A DNA stretch of 64,000 bases from Anastrepha obliqua (Eukaryota; Arthropoda; Insecta; Diptera; Tephritidae): NCBI RefSeq assembly GCF_027943255.1, contig NC_072896.1, positions 4,650,001-4,714,000 on the forward strand, written 5' to 3'. The notes under the pieces are model-generated. The model did no database searches and had not been told where the DNA came from. It was given only the letters and a program-made list of their open reading frames with translations. Numbering within the stretch: the stretch's first letter is position 1; each line of letters begins with the position of its first letter. Below are positions 46,100-58,397 of the stretch, in pieces. Both the position numbers and the translations under genes were made by a program.

Positions 46100-46121
46100 A
46101 TATATATATGTGTATATATAT

Positions 46122-46565
46122 TAGGCCGGGTCGATTTGTGGGGAGGCAAAAAAATCGCCCATTGCTCTGTGAAAATCATATTCTAGGGATCAAAATAAGA
46201 AACTTTGCCGAAGGAACCATACCTCTAAAACGAATTCTGATGTCCCCCAATTTGGGTGTTTTCTGTGTTAACCTCATATCTACAAAATCATAATTTTCAG
46301 TAAATCGATGAAAAGTTATAACTTATTTGATACGATACTTATAGTAGATACGAAGTTTTTCAATTCGAACATGTAGATACAAGAAAAATCGAAACGCTCT
46401 GAAAAAAATTCTATAATCATTATGAACACTGTATGTTTATTTTATGTTTATTTTACGTAACAGGAGTGCTAAGGAGTGTTTTTCACTAAAAATCTCAATT
46501 TCGAAAAAAATGAAGTTACGAGGTTAACACAGAGAGGGGACGATATGGTGTTTGGGTCTCCCATA
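46122..46565. other. Unexplained block after the SINE
   Basis: A 440-bp AT-rich block with more structured words (GGCCGGGTCGATTTGTGGGG, ATGTCCCCCAATTTGGGTG). It is not coding, and no terminal repeats or relation to other sequence in the window were found. Confidence 0.3.
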
Positions 46566-47705
46566 GAAAGTTGCAAAACATAGATGAAGCAACTGGTATA
46601 AATAAAGAAATGTTGGTAGCACTGGAAAAGAGCTGCCAAAAATTACATTTGTTTAGAAGCCCTTAATGAGTGTTAGTAAGACCAACTTTATACGGTTGCC
46701 GTTGCTTCAAGTCATTAATTGTGATGCTCGTGCTTTGTTAGGATCCTTTGTGCCCTCGTAATTCTCAATTTTTCTGTTGGATGTAGACTAAAAACTAAAA
46801 ATTGCAAAGTGTGTGAGATAACGGGAACATCAAAGAAGAATAAATGCGGTCTTATGGGTCTTATGAAGCTTAGCAAATCTCAGAAAATATGGCTGGCAGC
46901 ATTGACAAATGTGTGTTATACCAGTTTTATGAGAGACAACCATACTCACTGGCGGTAAATCTGCGAAGTGATTAATTTAAGGCGCCTATTATTGTTAAAC
47001 TGCCAATTACTACTTTTTTCATTAAACGCATAAAATGATTTTTTCCTGTACGGTATTTTAAAAATACAGAATTATAGTGCAAAGTAAATTTATATACAGA
47101 ATTTCTATACGCAGAATATTATTTTATTATTATTACATCATTTTATCTTAACAGAATTTTGAAAATGCGGAATCATAACCCAAAGGAATTTAGGCTGTTT
47201 TGAATTTATTTCGTATTTTTTCAAAATGTTTACTCATGTTTACTCAAGTTCGTAAAGTAGAATTCTGGCCACTCCCAGAGAGAAAGCCTGCCCTGCTTTG
47301 GCATCTGCAGATGTTTCGACGCGCTGCACTTGTTAATTTTTTTGTTCACACAATTACTTCAATAGTGTCATGGCCTAAAAAATTACCTTAAATAACCCCA
47401 AAAAAATATGCAGAAATAACACCTCTTCTTTTATGCTGTGCAAAAAATGCATGGCAATATTTATTAACAGTATCTCATTAAATTAAAATATGTCGTTACT
47501 TTTACTTAGGGATGCATAATAAATTGTAAACTTTTGATTTCTTGAGTTGTGACTCTATTAAAGTAAGTGAGCGATATGCTCAGTACAAACAAAAAAGAAG
47601 TAGTAATTTGAAATAGAAAATCTGTTAACATTTGCACGATCTCTGTGGTTGCCCCTATTCATGACCGCAACTGTAACCTATTCGCGAAGGTCACATTAAA
47701 AGAAT
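46566..47705. other. Gene-free stretch
   Basis: AT-rich, no recognised feature. Confidence 0.4.
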
Positions 47706-47839
47706 AGGTATAAAGTTTGCGCTCTCTATACGCAAAGCCAAAACTACAATGACAAAAACAATGTGAGTGCATACATAAGCGGTAAATTGGAGACAAAAAG
47801 TTTCAATTAATTAGATTACTGAGAGCAAACACAAAAACA

Positions 47840-48211
47840 ATGAAAACTGAGGAGCCACTGATGCTCTCTGAACAGGTTAGGTATTTTCTGTATGGACACC
47901 GCAGATATTTATGTATACATGTAAGTAAATATGATAATCATGAGTTATGCGTAAGTATGGACATTTGCATTTACAAATGCGGACGATCGAAAATATGGAA
48001 TTAAGATTTCCTTAGGACAAATATAAGTCAACGTAATGCATATGTATATGGTGTTTATGCTATGATGGGTGCACTGGAAATTATTAATATTGTTTTTCTT
48101 TATTTTTGTTTTTGTTCCTTGTGATTGCAGAAGAAAGTTGATGAAGATGCAGAAGTTGATCTCATGCCAAATGTATCGCTAAATGTATTGATGCTTTTAA
48201 GGAACCTTTAA
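47840..48211 (+). pseudogene. Possible decayed paralog of the secreted helical family
   Basis: ATG at 47840 opens a 12-codon exon (MKTEEPLMLSEQ) ending CAG|GTTAGG, phase 0. A pyrimidine-rich acceptor ending 'ccttgtgattgcag' precedes 48131, where KKVDEDAEVDLM resembles the start of the second exon of the 51-kb gene (ADKAEVDVDEL). TAA follows at 48209. A TATAAAG lies at about 47710. It lacks a hydrophobic signal core and all helical units, so it is at best a remnant. Confidence 0.25.
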
Positions 48212-48466
48212 AAGAGACTGTGTTTATTCAGCAACATAGAGGGATAAGGTTTAAGAAATAGAAAAATTAAAATGGAAGTTGAAAAGTGGCAGTGGATGCG
48301 CTTACAAATAAAGCACGATGCATGGTTGAGCACAAAGAAAATATTTTGGATTTCAGATTTTTTGAATACTGACAGTTAAGTCAACATTGTATATAAAAAA
48401 TATGGCTTTAAAATACCTACGTACCTATGTATGTACATATCTGCCCAGCATTACAATATTAAACGA

Positions 48467-48756
48467 CGGCGGCCGCCGCAGCCGGATGGGTTGGTGCGTG
48501 ACTACCATTCGGAATTCACACAGAGAACGTCGGTTCAAATCTCGATGAAACACCAAAATTAAGAAAAACATGTTTCTAATAGCGCCCGCCCCTCGGCAGG
48601 CAATGGCAAACCTCCGAGTGTATTTCTGCTATGAAAAAGCTTCTCATAAAAATATCTGCCGTTCGGAGTCGGCTTGAAACTGTAGGTCCCTCCATTTGTG
48701 GAACAACATCAAGACGCACGCCAAAATTGGAGGAGGAGCTCGGCCAAACACCCAAT
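48467..48756 (+). repeat. Full-length tRNA-derived SINE, plus strand
   Basis: Head: A-box-like CAGCCGGATGG (48479-48489) and B box GGTTCAAATCTC (48532-48543), spaced as in a tRNA. Body: CTAATAGCGCCCGCCCCTCG, CCTCCGAGTGTATTTCTGC, TCCATTTGTGGAACAACATC and GAGGAGGAGCTCGGCCAAAC. It ends at CCAATT and a TA microsatellite. With 16428-16731 this is the best-preserved copy. Confidence 0.85.
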
Positions 48757-48759
48757 TGT

Positions 48760-50465
48760 ACATATATATATTTTAAATATTTACACTATGCAACATTAAT
48801 TTTTTCACCAAGAATTGGCTTCTATGGGTTTTGGTAAGCCGAATCCGGTTTACAATTTTTTATCCATATCATTATTTAGAAAAAAATTTTCTCCAAACAA
48901 GCCATTTCGCTGTTTTAAAGAATTGGTAGTACAAACAAAAGTTCGCTAAATTTGAAAATTGTTAAAAATTGGAGTTAAAGATTGCTCGATGTACGCAATT
49001 TTATACCCCTTTTATATCCTTTTACCCACTGGATTTTGGTATAACAAAGTGCAAGTTTCAAAAGTTTCCTTTCATATAAAGTATTTTATATGGAGGAAAA
49101 TGCTCAACACTTCAGCGAAAAAAAAAATTTCTCGAAATTCTCTGGATACTAGCACTTTGAATATTGAATGGGCTATATAACCGCATACCAAAAATTTTTC
49201 CAAAAATTCTGATTTTTTTTTTAATTTTTTTTAAATAGTTGCGAATTTTCTACTAAGTTGGAGCTTGGAGTTATATGGTTTTCGTTGTACAATGTAAGTT
49301 TATAAAAAAAAAAAAAATTATACAACAAGAGCATGGCAAAGTTGTCTGAGTACTCTATTCGCTTTTTGGGGTGTTGTAGAGTAACTTCACTTTACTTTCA
49401 AACTTCTTTCGAATTCTTTAAATATATTTTTAATAGGGAAATGAACTCAAACTTAAATTATTTAAACCATTTCAATGTCAATGCCATTGTTGTCAAATGA
49501 ACACTTTAATTTCAATGACAAAATTCTTTTTCTTTTTTTTTTTTGAAACCCAAAACATAAAGGCACGCGCCAAATACATTTTTTTCTGTCATATGATACC
49601 TCACTCCAAAGGAAAACCATAGCTTACTGTCAAGTTCAGAGACCCATTTAAATTTAAGTCAGCCTAAGCAAAATTTTATTGTATAGTATTTTTTTTAATT
49701 TAAAATTTGGTTATTGATTTTTACTTGTAACAATGTTTAGTTGTAATTGTATATTTTATTGATGAGAAGCCAAAAAGAAAGTATAAAATAAAGCCATTCT
49801 ATCAGAAGGCGGGCAATTCAGTCTTAGCCTGGTGGTTGGAAGGCAGTCATTCGCCCTAACTAAATCAAAAAAAAAACATCTTTTATTTTAAAGGAACCTT
49901 TAGTCGGCAGGTTTGCTCTAAAGCTCTTCCCCGATAATAAAGACTTTTCAGTACGAACGCTTTTGAGTTACTCATAGAGTCCAGTGGGGCTACTGAACTT
50001 TTGGAACAGAGGACAGCATATGAAAGTAGTAAGGCAAAAAGAGCTCTGGAGAAAAACACAGTTAACTGTTTTATTAACGAATTATGAAGTAGCCTATTTT
50101 TCGTTTATAAAGTAGAGTTAACTTTTCGTAAAATTTTCATTTTTTGTTTGTAATATTTTACTAAATGAGAAATTCATATTTTTTTATATGTATATATATT
50201 TTTTAGATCATTTTAATAAAAAAGAATTTCATATCAAATGGTGGTGCCATTTTACATTTTAGGCAATGGCATAGCTGTTGGCCAATCGAACGAAAAAGGT
50301 TTTTGCAATAAAATTGCGCTCACTCAATTGCAATCTACCTTCCACTCAATTAAAATGAATTGTGTCTTAACTTTTTCCTTTAATTCAAGAATTAGCATTC
50401 ACTTATTTGCCATTCTCAAAACTTCCTTTGTAATAATCAATTCGTTCCAACATTTCCTCCACAAA
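48760..50465. other. Gene-free stretch
   Basis: AT-rich. 49055-49180 resembles the dispersed AT-rich repeat (ATATAAAGTATTTTATATGG). 49800-50060 has short higher-complexity sequence not identified. Confidence 0.4.
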
Positions 50466-50473
50466 TATCTCTG

Positions 50474-50479
50474 TTTATT
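50474..50479 (-). terminator. Poly(A) signal candidate
   Basis: AATAAA on the minus strand about 80 bp after the stop of secreted helical protein 2. Confidence 0.4.
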
Positions 50480-50558
50480 TTCACACTTTTCTTGCTACAA
50501 ATATTTCTACCTTACACATCAAGCTAACTGCACACAGTCCCGCCCGTTTACTCAAAGT

Positions 50559-51421
50559 TTATCTCCCAAATCGGTCGAACTCAAATTCCAATACTTTGTA
50601 ATCCAAATAGCGCCCGAATTTCGTCGTTAAATCATCAAAACTGTCAAGCACATCCAACTTTTGCTTCACATCCGCACTCACCAGGGCCGCCTCTACCTCG
50701 CCGAGCACACTTTTTATCTTCGCAACAAACTGCGCTGCTTCTTGCTGTTTCAGCAGGTACATTAAAAACTCTCTAAAGAACTGCAGCTGGACATTGAGCA
50801 AAGCCTTGTCCTCAGGCTGAGCATCCAATAGCTTCCACAAAGTGGACGAAAACCCTTCTTGTATTGCTGTGAAAGCGGCATATTTCTTATCGAAGTCCTC
50901 GATCTTCGCAGCGCTTTCATATGCGGGCAACAGCTTTTCAATTTCCTCAGCCACTGGGCCGCTCACCTGTGACAACAACTGGCGCATACTCCACTCTTGT
51001 ATGCGTATGTCCTCGTTGAGGAATTGTTCGTCGTATTGTAGGCTGAGGTAACCCATAAATTCTTGACGTTGTGCGCCTTCGTATGCGAGCAACAATTTCT
51101 CCTCGGCTAAGGGATCCTCAGTATTGGCGGCTTTCGCGTAACGCGCAAGCATCTGCTCCAATTCGTCAGCATATTGTGGTGCGACATTTTTTTGAATGCG
51201 CGCCAGACGATGAGCTGTGTAGCTCAGGTGACTGCTGATTTGCGCCTTCAACTCGTCCACATCAACTTCAGCCTTATCGGCTGCGATGAACTGCGGAGTC
51301 AACGGAGAAGAAGTAATGAAGTTTTTGTGTCATTCCACTATTTATGGAAATTTTGATTTCTTCGTACCTGTAGCGCGAAGATTACTTGAATTTGTAGCAG
51401 CAACAGCTTTCGCAAAAACAT
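50559..51421 (-). CDS. Secreted helical protein 2 (three-unit paralog)
   Basis: Two exons: 51421-51368 (18 codons, MFLRKLLLLQIQVIFALQ, a signal peptide) and 51290-50559, with a 77-bp intron (GTACGA ... CCGCAG), phase 0 at CAG. The precursor is 261 residues, without Cys. After residue 18 (FIAADKAEVDVDELKAQIS) come three amphipathic helical units of about 60-70 residues: one from HRLARIQKN to FMGYLSLQYD, one from WSMRQLLSQ to LWKLLDAQ, one from FFREFLMYLL to FGRYLDYKV. Each has the family pattern of aromatic-xx-LL start, charged helix, Ala/Glu/Lys middle and closing F/YL box. No enzyme or ligand motif is visible and the family is not recognised. An upstream frame start at 51302 lies in the intron and is not used. 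Confidence 0.85.
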
Positions 51422-51424
51422 TCT

Positions 51425-52355
51425 ATTGATTTATTTGATTTTCTACTACGAAAATGTATTCTCTACTGCAAGCGTTCGAGCGTCTTAAAGAGTGCACGAG
51501 TCGCGTGCAACGCACTTTTATTGCAAAATACACGGCAAAAGTATGTAGTGGTCGTGATACATGGCTGTAATGAATACTTTTTAGCTTAGAAATTCCTCTG
51601 TTATCTGCCCAGGCAGGATTCGACGTTAGTCTCGCTCAAAGTCTAAGAAATTACTGCTCACTGAGCGAAAAAATTCTAAAAAATATCAAAGCACTAATTT
51701 TTTGGTTTTGCAAATTTCGTTTTACAGAAAATTCAATGACATTTCCAAGAGCAATGCACCAAATGCATAGTAAGTATCCAAAGCATAAATGACCGCAAAG
51801 AGCAGTCCATAATTGAGTTAAGGTGGCTGCAATGCAATTTGCTAAGTAATTGAAGTGACTCGGATTAGTGAGCTCTAAGCATAAGAAAAATACAAAAACA
51901 AATGGAAGTGGAATAAATGATTGACTGCGACATAAAAAATATGTATGAAGGCTTGCATGTGAGCTTCTGACTAATGTAGAGCAAATTTTGAAAGAAGCAA
52001 ATGATTATACGAAGTAAGGCTGCTAAATTCTTAAACCGACGCTTCGGTAGAAGAAATCCACATACGTCACCACCTGCAACCGTGAACTGTTAAATGTGAA
52101 GGCGTCTCTTTCCAATGTACCTTTCGCTTCTGTAAGCAAATCAGAACAGACATAGCCCACGTGTTTTGCTTAGCCCGTTAATGGCAGGTTTAGCAATACA
52201 GCTATGAATTGTTGTAAGTCCTTGAAGCCGCGGTACCAAATCTCATACTTTATTGAAAGAAGCGCGCGAGTGAAGCTAATAAGCATTTTCAAGAATATCG
52301 AGACAACGTTGAAGATAATTTGCATGGCAAAAGTATCCCTTGCACTTCAAAAACG
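51425..52355. other. Gene-free stretch 5' of secreted helical protein 2
   Basis: The first ~130 bp should contain the promoter. An AATAAAAG-like box lies near 51515-51522 on the minus strand but no clear TATA is seen. The rest carries no recognised feature. Confidence 0.35.
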
Positions 52356-52363
52356 AATGCCTA

Positions 52364-52921
52364 CCCTATGATCAGAAAGTACCGGGAATGTTTAAATAAA
52401 ACAAAGTAGTGTTAAATTTCAGCCAAATCTATTTTATCTCCTTCAAAATATGACCAGTCTAAAGCAACACACATGTGCCAACGTTTAACCCAGTCCTCCA
52501 AGCACCCTTGGTAGGCCGGCGAAGGAATGGCCTTCAGCGCCTTCGTCGCATTCTCTTTGATCTCCTCTATCGACTGAAATCACCTTCCACGAAGTGGCAA
52601 CTTCAACTTGGGAAACAAAAAGAAGTCGCAGGGGACCATATCAGGTGAATACGGTGCTTGTACGGTAGTATTTACTTGGTGTTTGGTCAAATAATCCAGC
52701 ACAATTTGGACTCGGTGCGTTGGCGCGTTATCATCATGCAAAATTCAAGAATTGTTTACTTACATTTACAATATATACAACATCTCTCATACGCTTCAAA
52801 ACGGATAATTAATATTCTTTCTTGACTGTCTGGTCCGATGGAAGGTACTCATGGGGCACTACCCCTTGGCAATCAAAGAAAACAGTCAACATCACCTTCC
52901 CAGTACTTTTTAATCATAGGG
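52364..52921 (-). mobile_element. 558-bp mariner deletion derivative
   Basis: Inverted ends CCCTATGATCAGAAAGTACC (52364-52383) and, on the other strand, CCCTATGATTAAAAAGTACT, flanked by TA at 52362-52363 and 52922-52923. On the minus strand the 5' end passes directly to VMLTVFFDCQGVVPHEYLPS (catalytic middle), then NAPTHRVQIVLDYL-like and, in another frame, FQSIEEIKENATKALKAIPS and CLEDWVKRWHMCVAL C-terminal blocks of a mariner transposase. The N-terminal half with the DNA-binding domain and first Asp, and the segment around the third Asp, are missing. Confidence 0.75.
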
Positions 52922-52923
52922 TA

Positions 52924-54835
52924 CGAGTATATCGAAAAACTTGGTAATGTGGCTCGATCTGATAGCTGCACCGAAATTCAAATTATTGGTCAGCATTAGC
53001 ACCTTTACGTTCTGCTTAAACTCCTCGAAATTATAACGAAAAACATTCCTGAATTGTTAAAGAACATTTCATGGGTTTGATGAGGACCCATCGTTTCTAC
53101 CAAAGTATAGCATTTCAATGTTATACCATCCGCTTTGTTAGCCGGATTTTGCATAAAGGGAGTTCTATATATTTCCTAAGATCAAATCATCGTATAAAAG
53201 AATAAGAATTGAGTGCGTCCAAGCAGTGAAAAGGACGCGACACGCGCCTTTAAGAAGCTGGAATAAACAAACTTCCGGTACTTTTTCGAAAAATGGAAGT
53301 TTCTCATAGTGATTTCTGGAGTTAAAGCGGCGCTGTATGCTGAAGCTGGCATAAGCTGTATCAGTTTCGCTATTTAATAGCCACACCTCGTACAAATGTA
53401 AATACTGAATTCAATCATATTTGACCGAAAAATTCTTATCTTTCTCATGATAAGAGTTTGCTTTCTGTCGACAAACTTGCATCAGTCTCAAAAGGAGAAG
53501 GGAAGCTTTACTCGAGTAGAGGTCAGGTTTGTTATGCCAGGTAAGGAATTTATAGTACAAACTCGGCTGTATGTTTATGAAGAGTGAATATTGTTTCACA
53601 ATTTCTTTATATGGCCAGCAGAAAAACTATAGAACTTCAACATTTTGGCCAGTTTTGACTATTTTTCGTTAATTTTTCATTTCAGATGTCATTCAAATAA
53701 ATAAAATAACATTTTTATTCAGCATTTTTAGAAAAAATTTGGGTACCCAGTTTTTTAGCTCTTTGAATTTTTGGTACAAAATATGCAAGTTTCAATTGGC
53801 TCACAATTCGCGCTGATTTTTGGTAATTTTTTTTTTGCTGTCGGTGTTCGGTTTTTTCTTCAATATAAAAAAGTTTCGTACATTCGTTATATGGAGAAAA
53901 TACCCAAGAGCATCAGAGAAAAAAATTATCAAAAATCAACTATATTATTATTATTATTTATTAGAGGAATATAAAATATTGCACTAACAATTTTAACACA
54001 TTGACTGCCATAATTTTGCATCACCTCAAACATACGCCTCGATACACTAATGGCCTATAAATCTGCGAACTAAAATTTTTTCTAAAATTTTGTATTTTTG
54101 GCAAATATTTTCAAATATTTTTAAAATTTTTTGTTAGGCAATGTGCTATACTTTTATAAAAGATAATGAGCTTTCAAAATAAAAAAATGACAAAACTAGT
54201 AAAAATTTTAAGAAGCAAACGTTTTATAAGACTTCTAATCGGACAGATGAGCAATGCGCAATACCTGAGTGAGTATTTCTGAAAGGTTACGGCGCGTCGC
54301 AAAGCGTTAAAAAATGTAGCACTTTGCGACAAATCTTTGTGGCAGCTCAAACCAGCCCAGACTTTATTAATATTTTCTGAAAGTATACCTATTCACTAGG
54401 CATATTTTCATAGTCCACATTCGCTTATTGTTCAATCAAATGGTTTCATAGGTATATACAACGAGAATTTTTCCTTTAGAAGGGGTTGAAAGAAGTATTC
54501 ATTTGCATGGGTAGAAATTTTCTTGGCATGTTGGAGACGTTGAAGCTTTAGAAGGCCTCACGTAAAATTTTCTAAAACATTTTAGGCTTCTAACGACTTT
54601 TTTTTGTGGAGTTTCTTTAATTAAGTGGCCTAACGACCCTTTAAGGTGGGAGCTAGCGGACTAAAATGTTCAACAAAAATATTTCTCGTGAAAATTTAGT
54701 GTCTATGTGTAACCATTTACTTCGCTCGGACATATATTTTAACCTTTTTTCACTTTTTTGAAACAACGTAGATCGAGACATGAAAGAAGAAATTGTTAGC
54801 TAAGGTTTGCGAATCTATCGAATGTTTTATTACTC
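52924..54835. other. Gene-free stretch with repeat debris
   Basis: 53620-54000 is an AT-rich block whose 'cttcaacattttggccagtttt' also occurs near 22290, and whose 'tttcgtacattcgttatatggagaaaat' recalls 13335. At 53273-53290 CTTCCGGTACTTTTTCG resembles the mariner end at 52364 but no partner is found. No exon is supported. Confidence 0.35.
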
Positions 54836-54840
54836 CAGCA

Positions 54841-55006
54841 AATCGAGAGACCTCCAGTTTTAAGGCCGACTCCGAATGAGGAGTGTTTTCATAGCAGAAA
54901 TACACTCGGAGGTTTGCCGTTGCCTGCCGAGGGGCCACTTTTTCCATGATTTGGAGTTTCATGCGCGCTCCTGGGTCACGTACCAACAAATTAGGCTACG
55001 GCGACC
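54841..55006 (-). repeat. tRNA-derived SINE, internally shortened
   Basis: Body landmarks GACCTCCAGTTTTAAGGCCG, AGCAGAAATACACTCGGAGG and TTGCCTGCCGAGGGG. The head is reduced, with an A-box-like TAGCCTAATTTG on the minus strand and no good B box. Confidence 0.65.
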
Positions 55007-55009
55007 GGG

Positions 55010-57680
55010 GTCAGATTTCGGAAAATAAAGGGTCATCAATTTAGAGGAATCGGGTTTTAAATTGAAATAAAACCACGAAAATTCAAAGTGATTGGATAAT
55101 CTTTATAAATTTAGTTAAAACCATTCATGACATTTATTATTTAAAGATGATCTCTTTCAAGCGTTGGACGCAACTGCACCGTAATGCGTACGTTTTCCAT
55201 GGTGAAATGTCAATGAATGCTGCAAAAAAGTATGTATTTAGTTTGACAGCAGTCACGCGTGATGTGTCAAAAAAACCTTATTGGAAGGTAGTCACCCTGG
55301 GCCCTGGATAGGGCCTGTGATTGCAGGGCAGTGCAAAGAACTCAACAATAAAGTTCGTAGTAAATTTTATTCAGTGATAAACAAGATTTTATCTAAAAGC
55401 TCTGTCATTCATTAATAAATTCTATTCATATTTTATTTCAAAAATACTTTCTTTGATTTGTGCACTGCCAAAACTATTTGAGATTTTATTTGATTACTAA
55501 AGCAACAACTCCATTCACATTATTTCCTTACGGTGCATAAAAACTGCCGCGCGCATCACACTCCTATTTTCAAATTATATCTAATTAGTCAATTTGCAAA
55601 AAATACTTAAAAATGCACTATCAGTCGCACGCAATAAACGCACGCTTTCACTAGCAGCAAATACAAAACACAAACAAATAATTATGTAAGAAAATATTTA
55701 ATGGCTTTATCAGAAAAATAGTACTACAAATATTTGTCCAAAGCCTATATTCTACAGTTCAATAGCAAACCGTACAAAGTCTAAGCAGTAGAGCACTTCT
55801 TTTTGTAAGTCTTTTTATTTTATATTTATATTTAAGTAAATGCCATGAATTCATTATGAGAACAAAGGTCAGTAATGTAATGGTAATGAACGCTCATAAC
55901 GAAAATTCCTGCAAGGCAAAAGCATCCAAATTGTTTTCATGTGAGTATATTTTTCTTATATCTCTTGCGATGACCATCAATAAATATATATACAAATATG
56001 GCACAGTATATATTATTTTCATTTATTTCAAGTCTGAAACATTATTATAGTTTTTACAGACCACTTAGCGTTAGTATGAGCTTAAATTACTAATGATAGT
56101 TAAAAAAAATTAGAAAAAAAGAGTTTTAAAATTCATAAAATTCATTCTTGGGCACTGAAAGTCAAGCGAAATCTCATTGAATTCTCTTAGTCCGCCGGCA
56201 ATAGCAGCATTACGCGCATAATTTGTGTTAAGAAATTTGAGATGAAATGAGTAAGTGGTCGGGTAGAGATCTAGTGGAGATATGAAAGTGAATGCTCCGC
56301 AAGCGGGATGAACAAACCGCTTCTCTTTTAATTACACTAAAAGCAAAATACAATGAGAGTATAGACTTTCTACTCTCTGGAGACTTAAAGCTAATTAATA
56401 TCAAATGGCAATTATAGGAAGAGGAGAATTTTAACGACCTGAGAGCATAATTAACGAACGCAATTCAGCTCTCTCAATCGCAAATTGGTGGCAAGGCCCT
56501 CAGATATAGTAAATATAATATTTATAATATAATATAGAGCGAACAAAGGAAGTGGAAAGTCACTTGAGAGTATAAGGATCCGAGAACTCGAGCTATTACG
56601 CCGTATAAGACCTAAAATGAAGTAAAAAGTGGATACAACAAAGTTATTATTATTATTTATTAAAACATGATTCAAATTATAGATTAATCTAATGTAAACG
56701 CACTAGCTACCCGGACTATCGGCTACAACAAAGTTAATGTGACTATTGAATGAAAAATGGAAGTCAAGGATCATACCTAGATCTTGGATTTCATGAACAG
56801 ATTGATATAAAGTAAGGAATATATGTTTCTGCTTAAAGCATCAATGGATTGGACTTAATAGATTTATTATGAAATTAGGTGGCGCAAAACAAAAAAGTCT
56901 CTAACAACAGGTATTTCTTATACAACCTTATGTAAGTCAAAATTTTCTCATCCGATTTGCAGAAATGGGGTATCAGTGAAAGGGTTATGAGTCAGACAGT
57001 ATTTTAGTTTGATTACCTTAATAATTTTTCTCACAAAATTTTTGTTTAAAAGGCTCTACTTTTTAATATTATATTTGAAATTTCGTTTCATATGCCCACA
57101 ATTTTTTTGATTAAACTGGATTGATTAAAAGGATTAAAATTTTACCATTCAAATAGGTTATTTTCATAGATAGAATCTCAAAGTCCTCAGAAGATATGAT
57201 TGTTTAAAGAAATGGAAATGGAATGCCATTTTGCTTAGGCTTGTTACGTTTTACTTAGAACTGCTGTATTCATATGAACTTACATGCATATTTCTATGTT
57301 TTGAATGCAAGATGAGGTTGGGTTATGTTGGCTGTCCACTCAGGCTCTTAGCCCATCGCGATACCACATGGGGAGCTCCCTAAATCCAATGTTAGCTGAG
57401 GTTAGAATAAATGGCTACTCTTGCGAGAGGCCCACTTGGACAAATACACAAAATTCGTCCGTTGTGATGCCGAGCAGCTGAGAAAAAGGTTCTGAGATGA
57501 TTTCACCTTGTCCTCCAGACAGTTTTTACCGAAAAGACTTGAAGTTTGGACACATAACGGGCACTATCCCGTAAGGATACATATCAAGTTCGAGAGCTGC
57601 GGCTTTGTTAGTCTTAGAAGTTCCCTCGAGCGCCCCCGATCTACCCAGGGAAACAAATCTAATATGAACTTTTAAAAATT
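55010..57680. other. Gene-free stretch
   Basis: AT-rich. 57310-57660 has higher complexity and may be UTR of a LINE, since it directly precedes one on the map, but no coding block is identified. Confidence 0.4.
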
Positions 57681-57689
57681 TTTAGAAGA

Positions 57690-58300
57690 CCCGATCTGAG
57701 ATCTTCGAATTCATAAAGAAATTATTTACACAGCAGCAGCACAGCGGCGCAAAAGGCGCAAGATCGTCTTCTTTGTTTATACAACTTCTGCAGAAGTAAT
57801 ATGTCTGCACGCCTAGCCTCTGAGCGTGTCTGCATTTACGGCAGTGCCCCTTTATAACAGAAATCAATGTGCTACGGCTGTGCTTATTTTGGCTTAGCAA
57901 AGATGCTGTGCGTTTAACATTGAGCATCGGTCACAATTTTCGGGCTATTCTGCAAGTGGGTTTCTTACGCCATGTTTCATTTGCTTTTATTAAGAATTTC
58001 TCAAAAATAAGTAGCTTTCATGTTTGTAGGGGTATGCCTATGTCATTGTCTGTGTGCACGTCAGTCAACTTGGTTCCGAGTCTCACTAGTGCGCGGGCGC
58101 TACAATTCCCTTCGATGTCATAATGACTAGGAACCCATGATACATTTGAGCAAAATGGCACAGCCATGCCATTAAGAGATGCGCGGCATATCATGGCTAA
58201 CTTGAGGATTTTTGACTGTTTTGTGAAGGATATTATCGCCGCCTGGTTATCAATGCAAATGTAGATATCATCTCCAGTATCGCAACACATTATACCAGTG
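57690..58300 (-). mobile_element. RNase H-bearing LINE 3' end, second copy of family A
   Basis: The minus strand reads CDTGDDIYICIDNQAAIISF, WVPSHYDIEGNCSARALVRL, TDVHTDNDIGIPLQT, then RTASLLSQNKHSRSTLISVI, KGHCRKCRHAQRLGVQT and a partial zinc tail FCRSCINKEDD. The blocks parallel the element at 14297-15060, including the unusual GNC in place of GNE and the NDIGIPL segment. It is 5'-truncated, with frameshifts and a lost C-terminus. Confidence 0.75.
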
Positions 58301-58397
58301 TCACGACCTCAATTATTGGCGTCAGTTCAGACTAAAGACACTGCAATCGTCGGAGAGCTGAAAACTAAAGAAAATTTCCAGATTTTCGGAATACATT

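Noticed and set aside
50842..51356. Plus-strand frames over secreted helical protein 2
   Set aside because: Antisense shadows of a convincing spliced gene.
53268..53290. Sequence like the mariner end at 52364
   Set aside because: No inverted partner or TA at a sensible distance; the true right end is at 52921.
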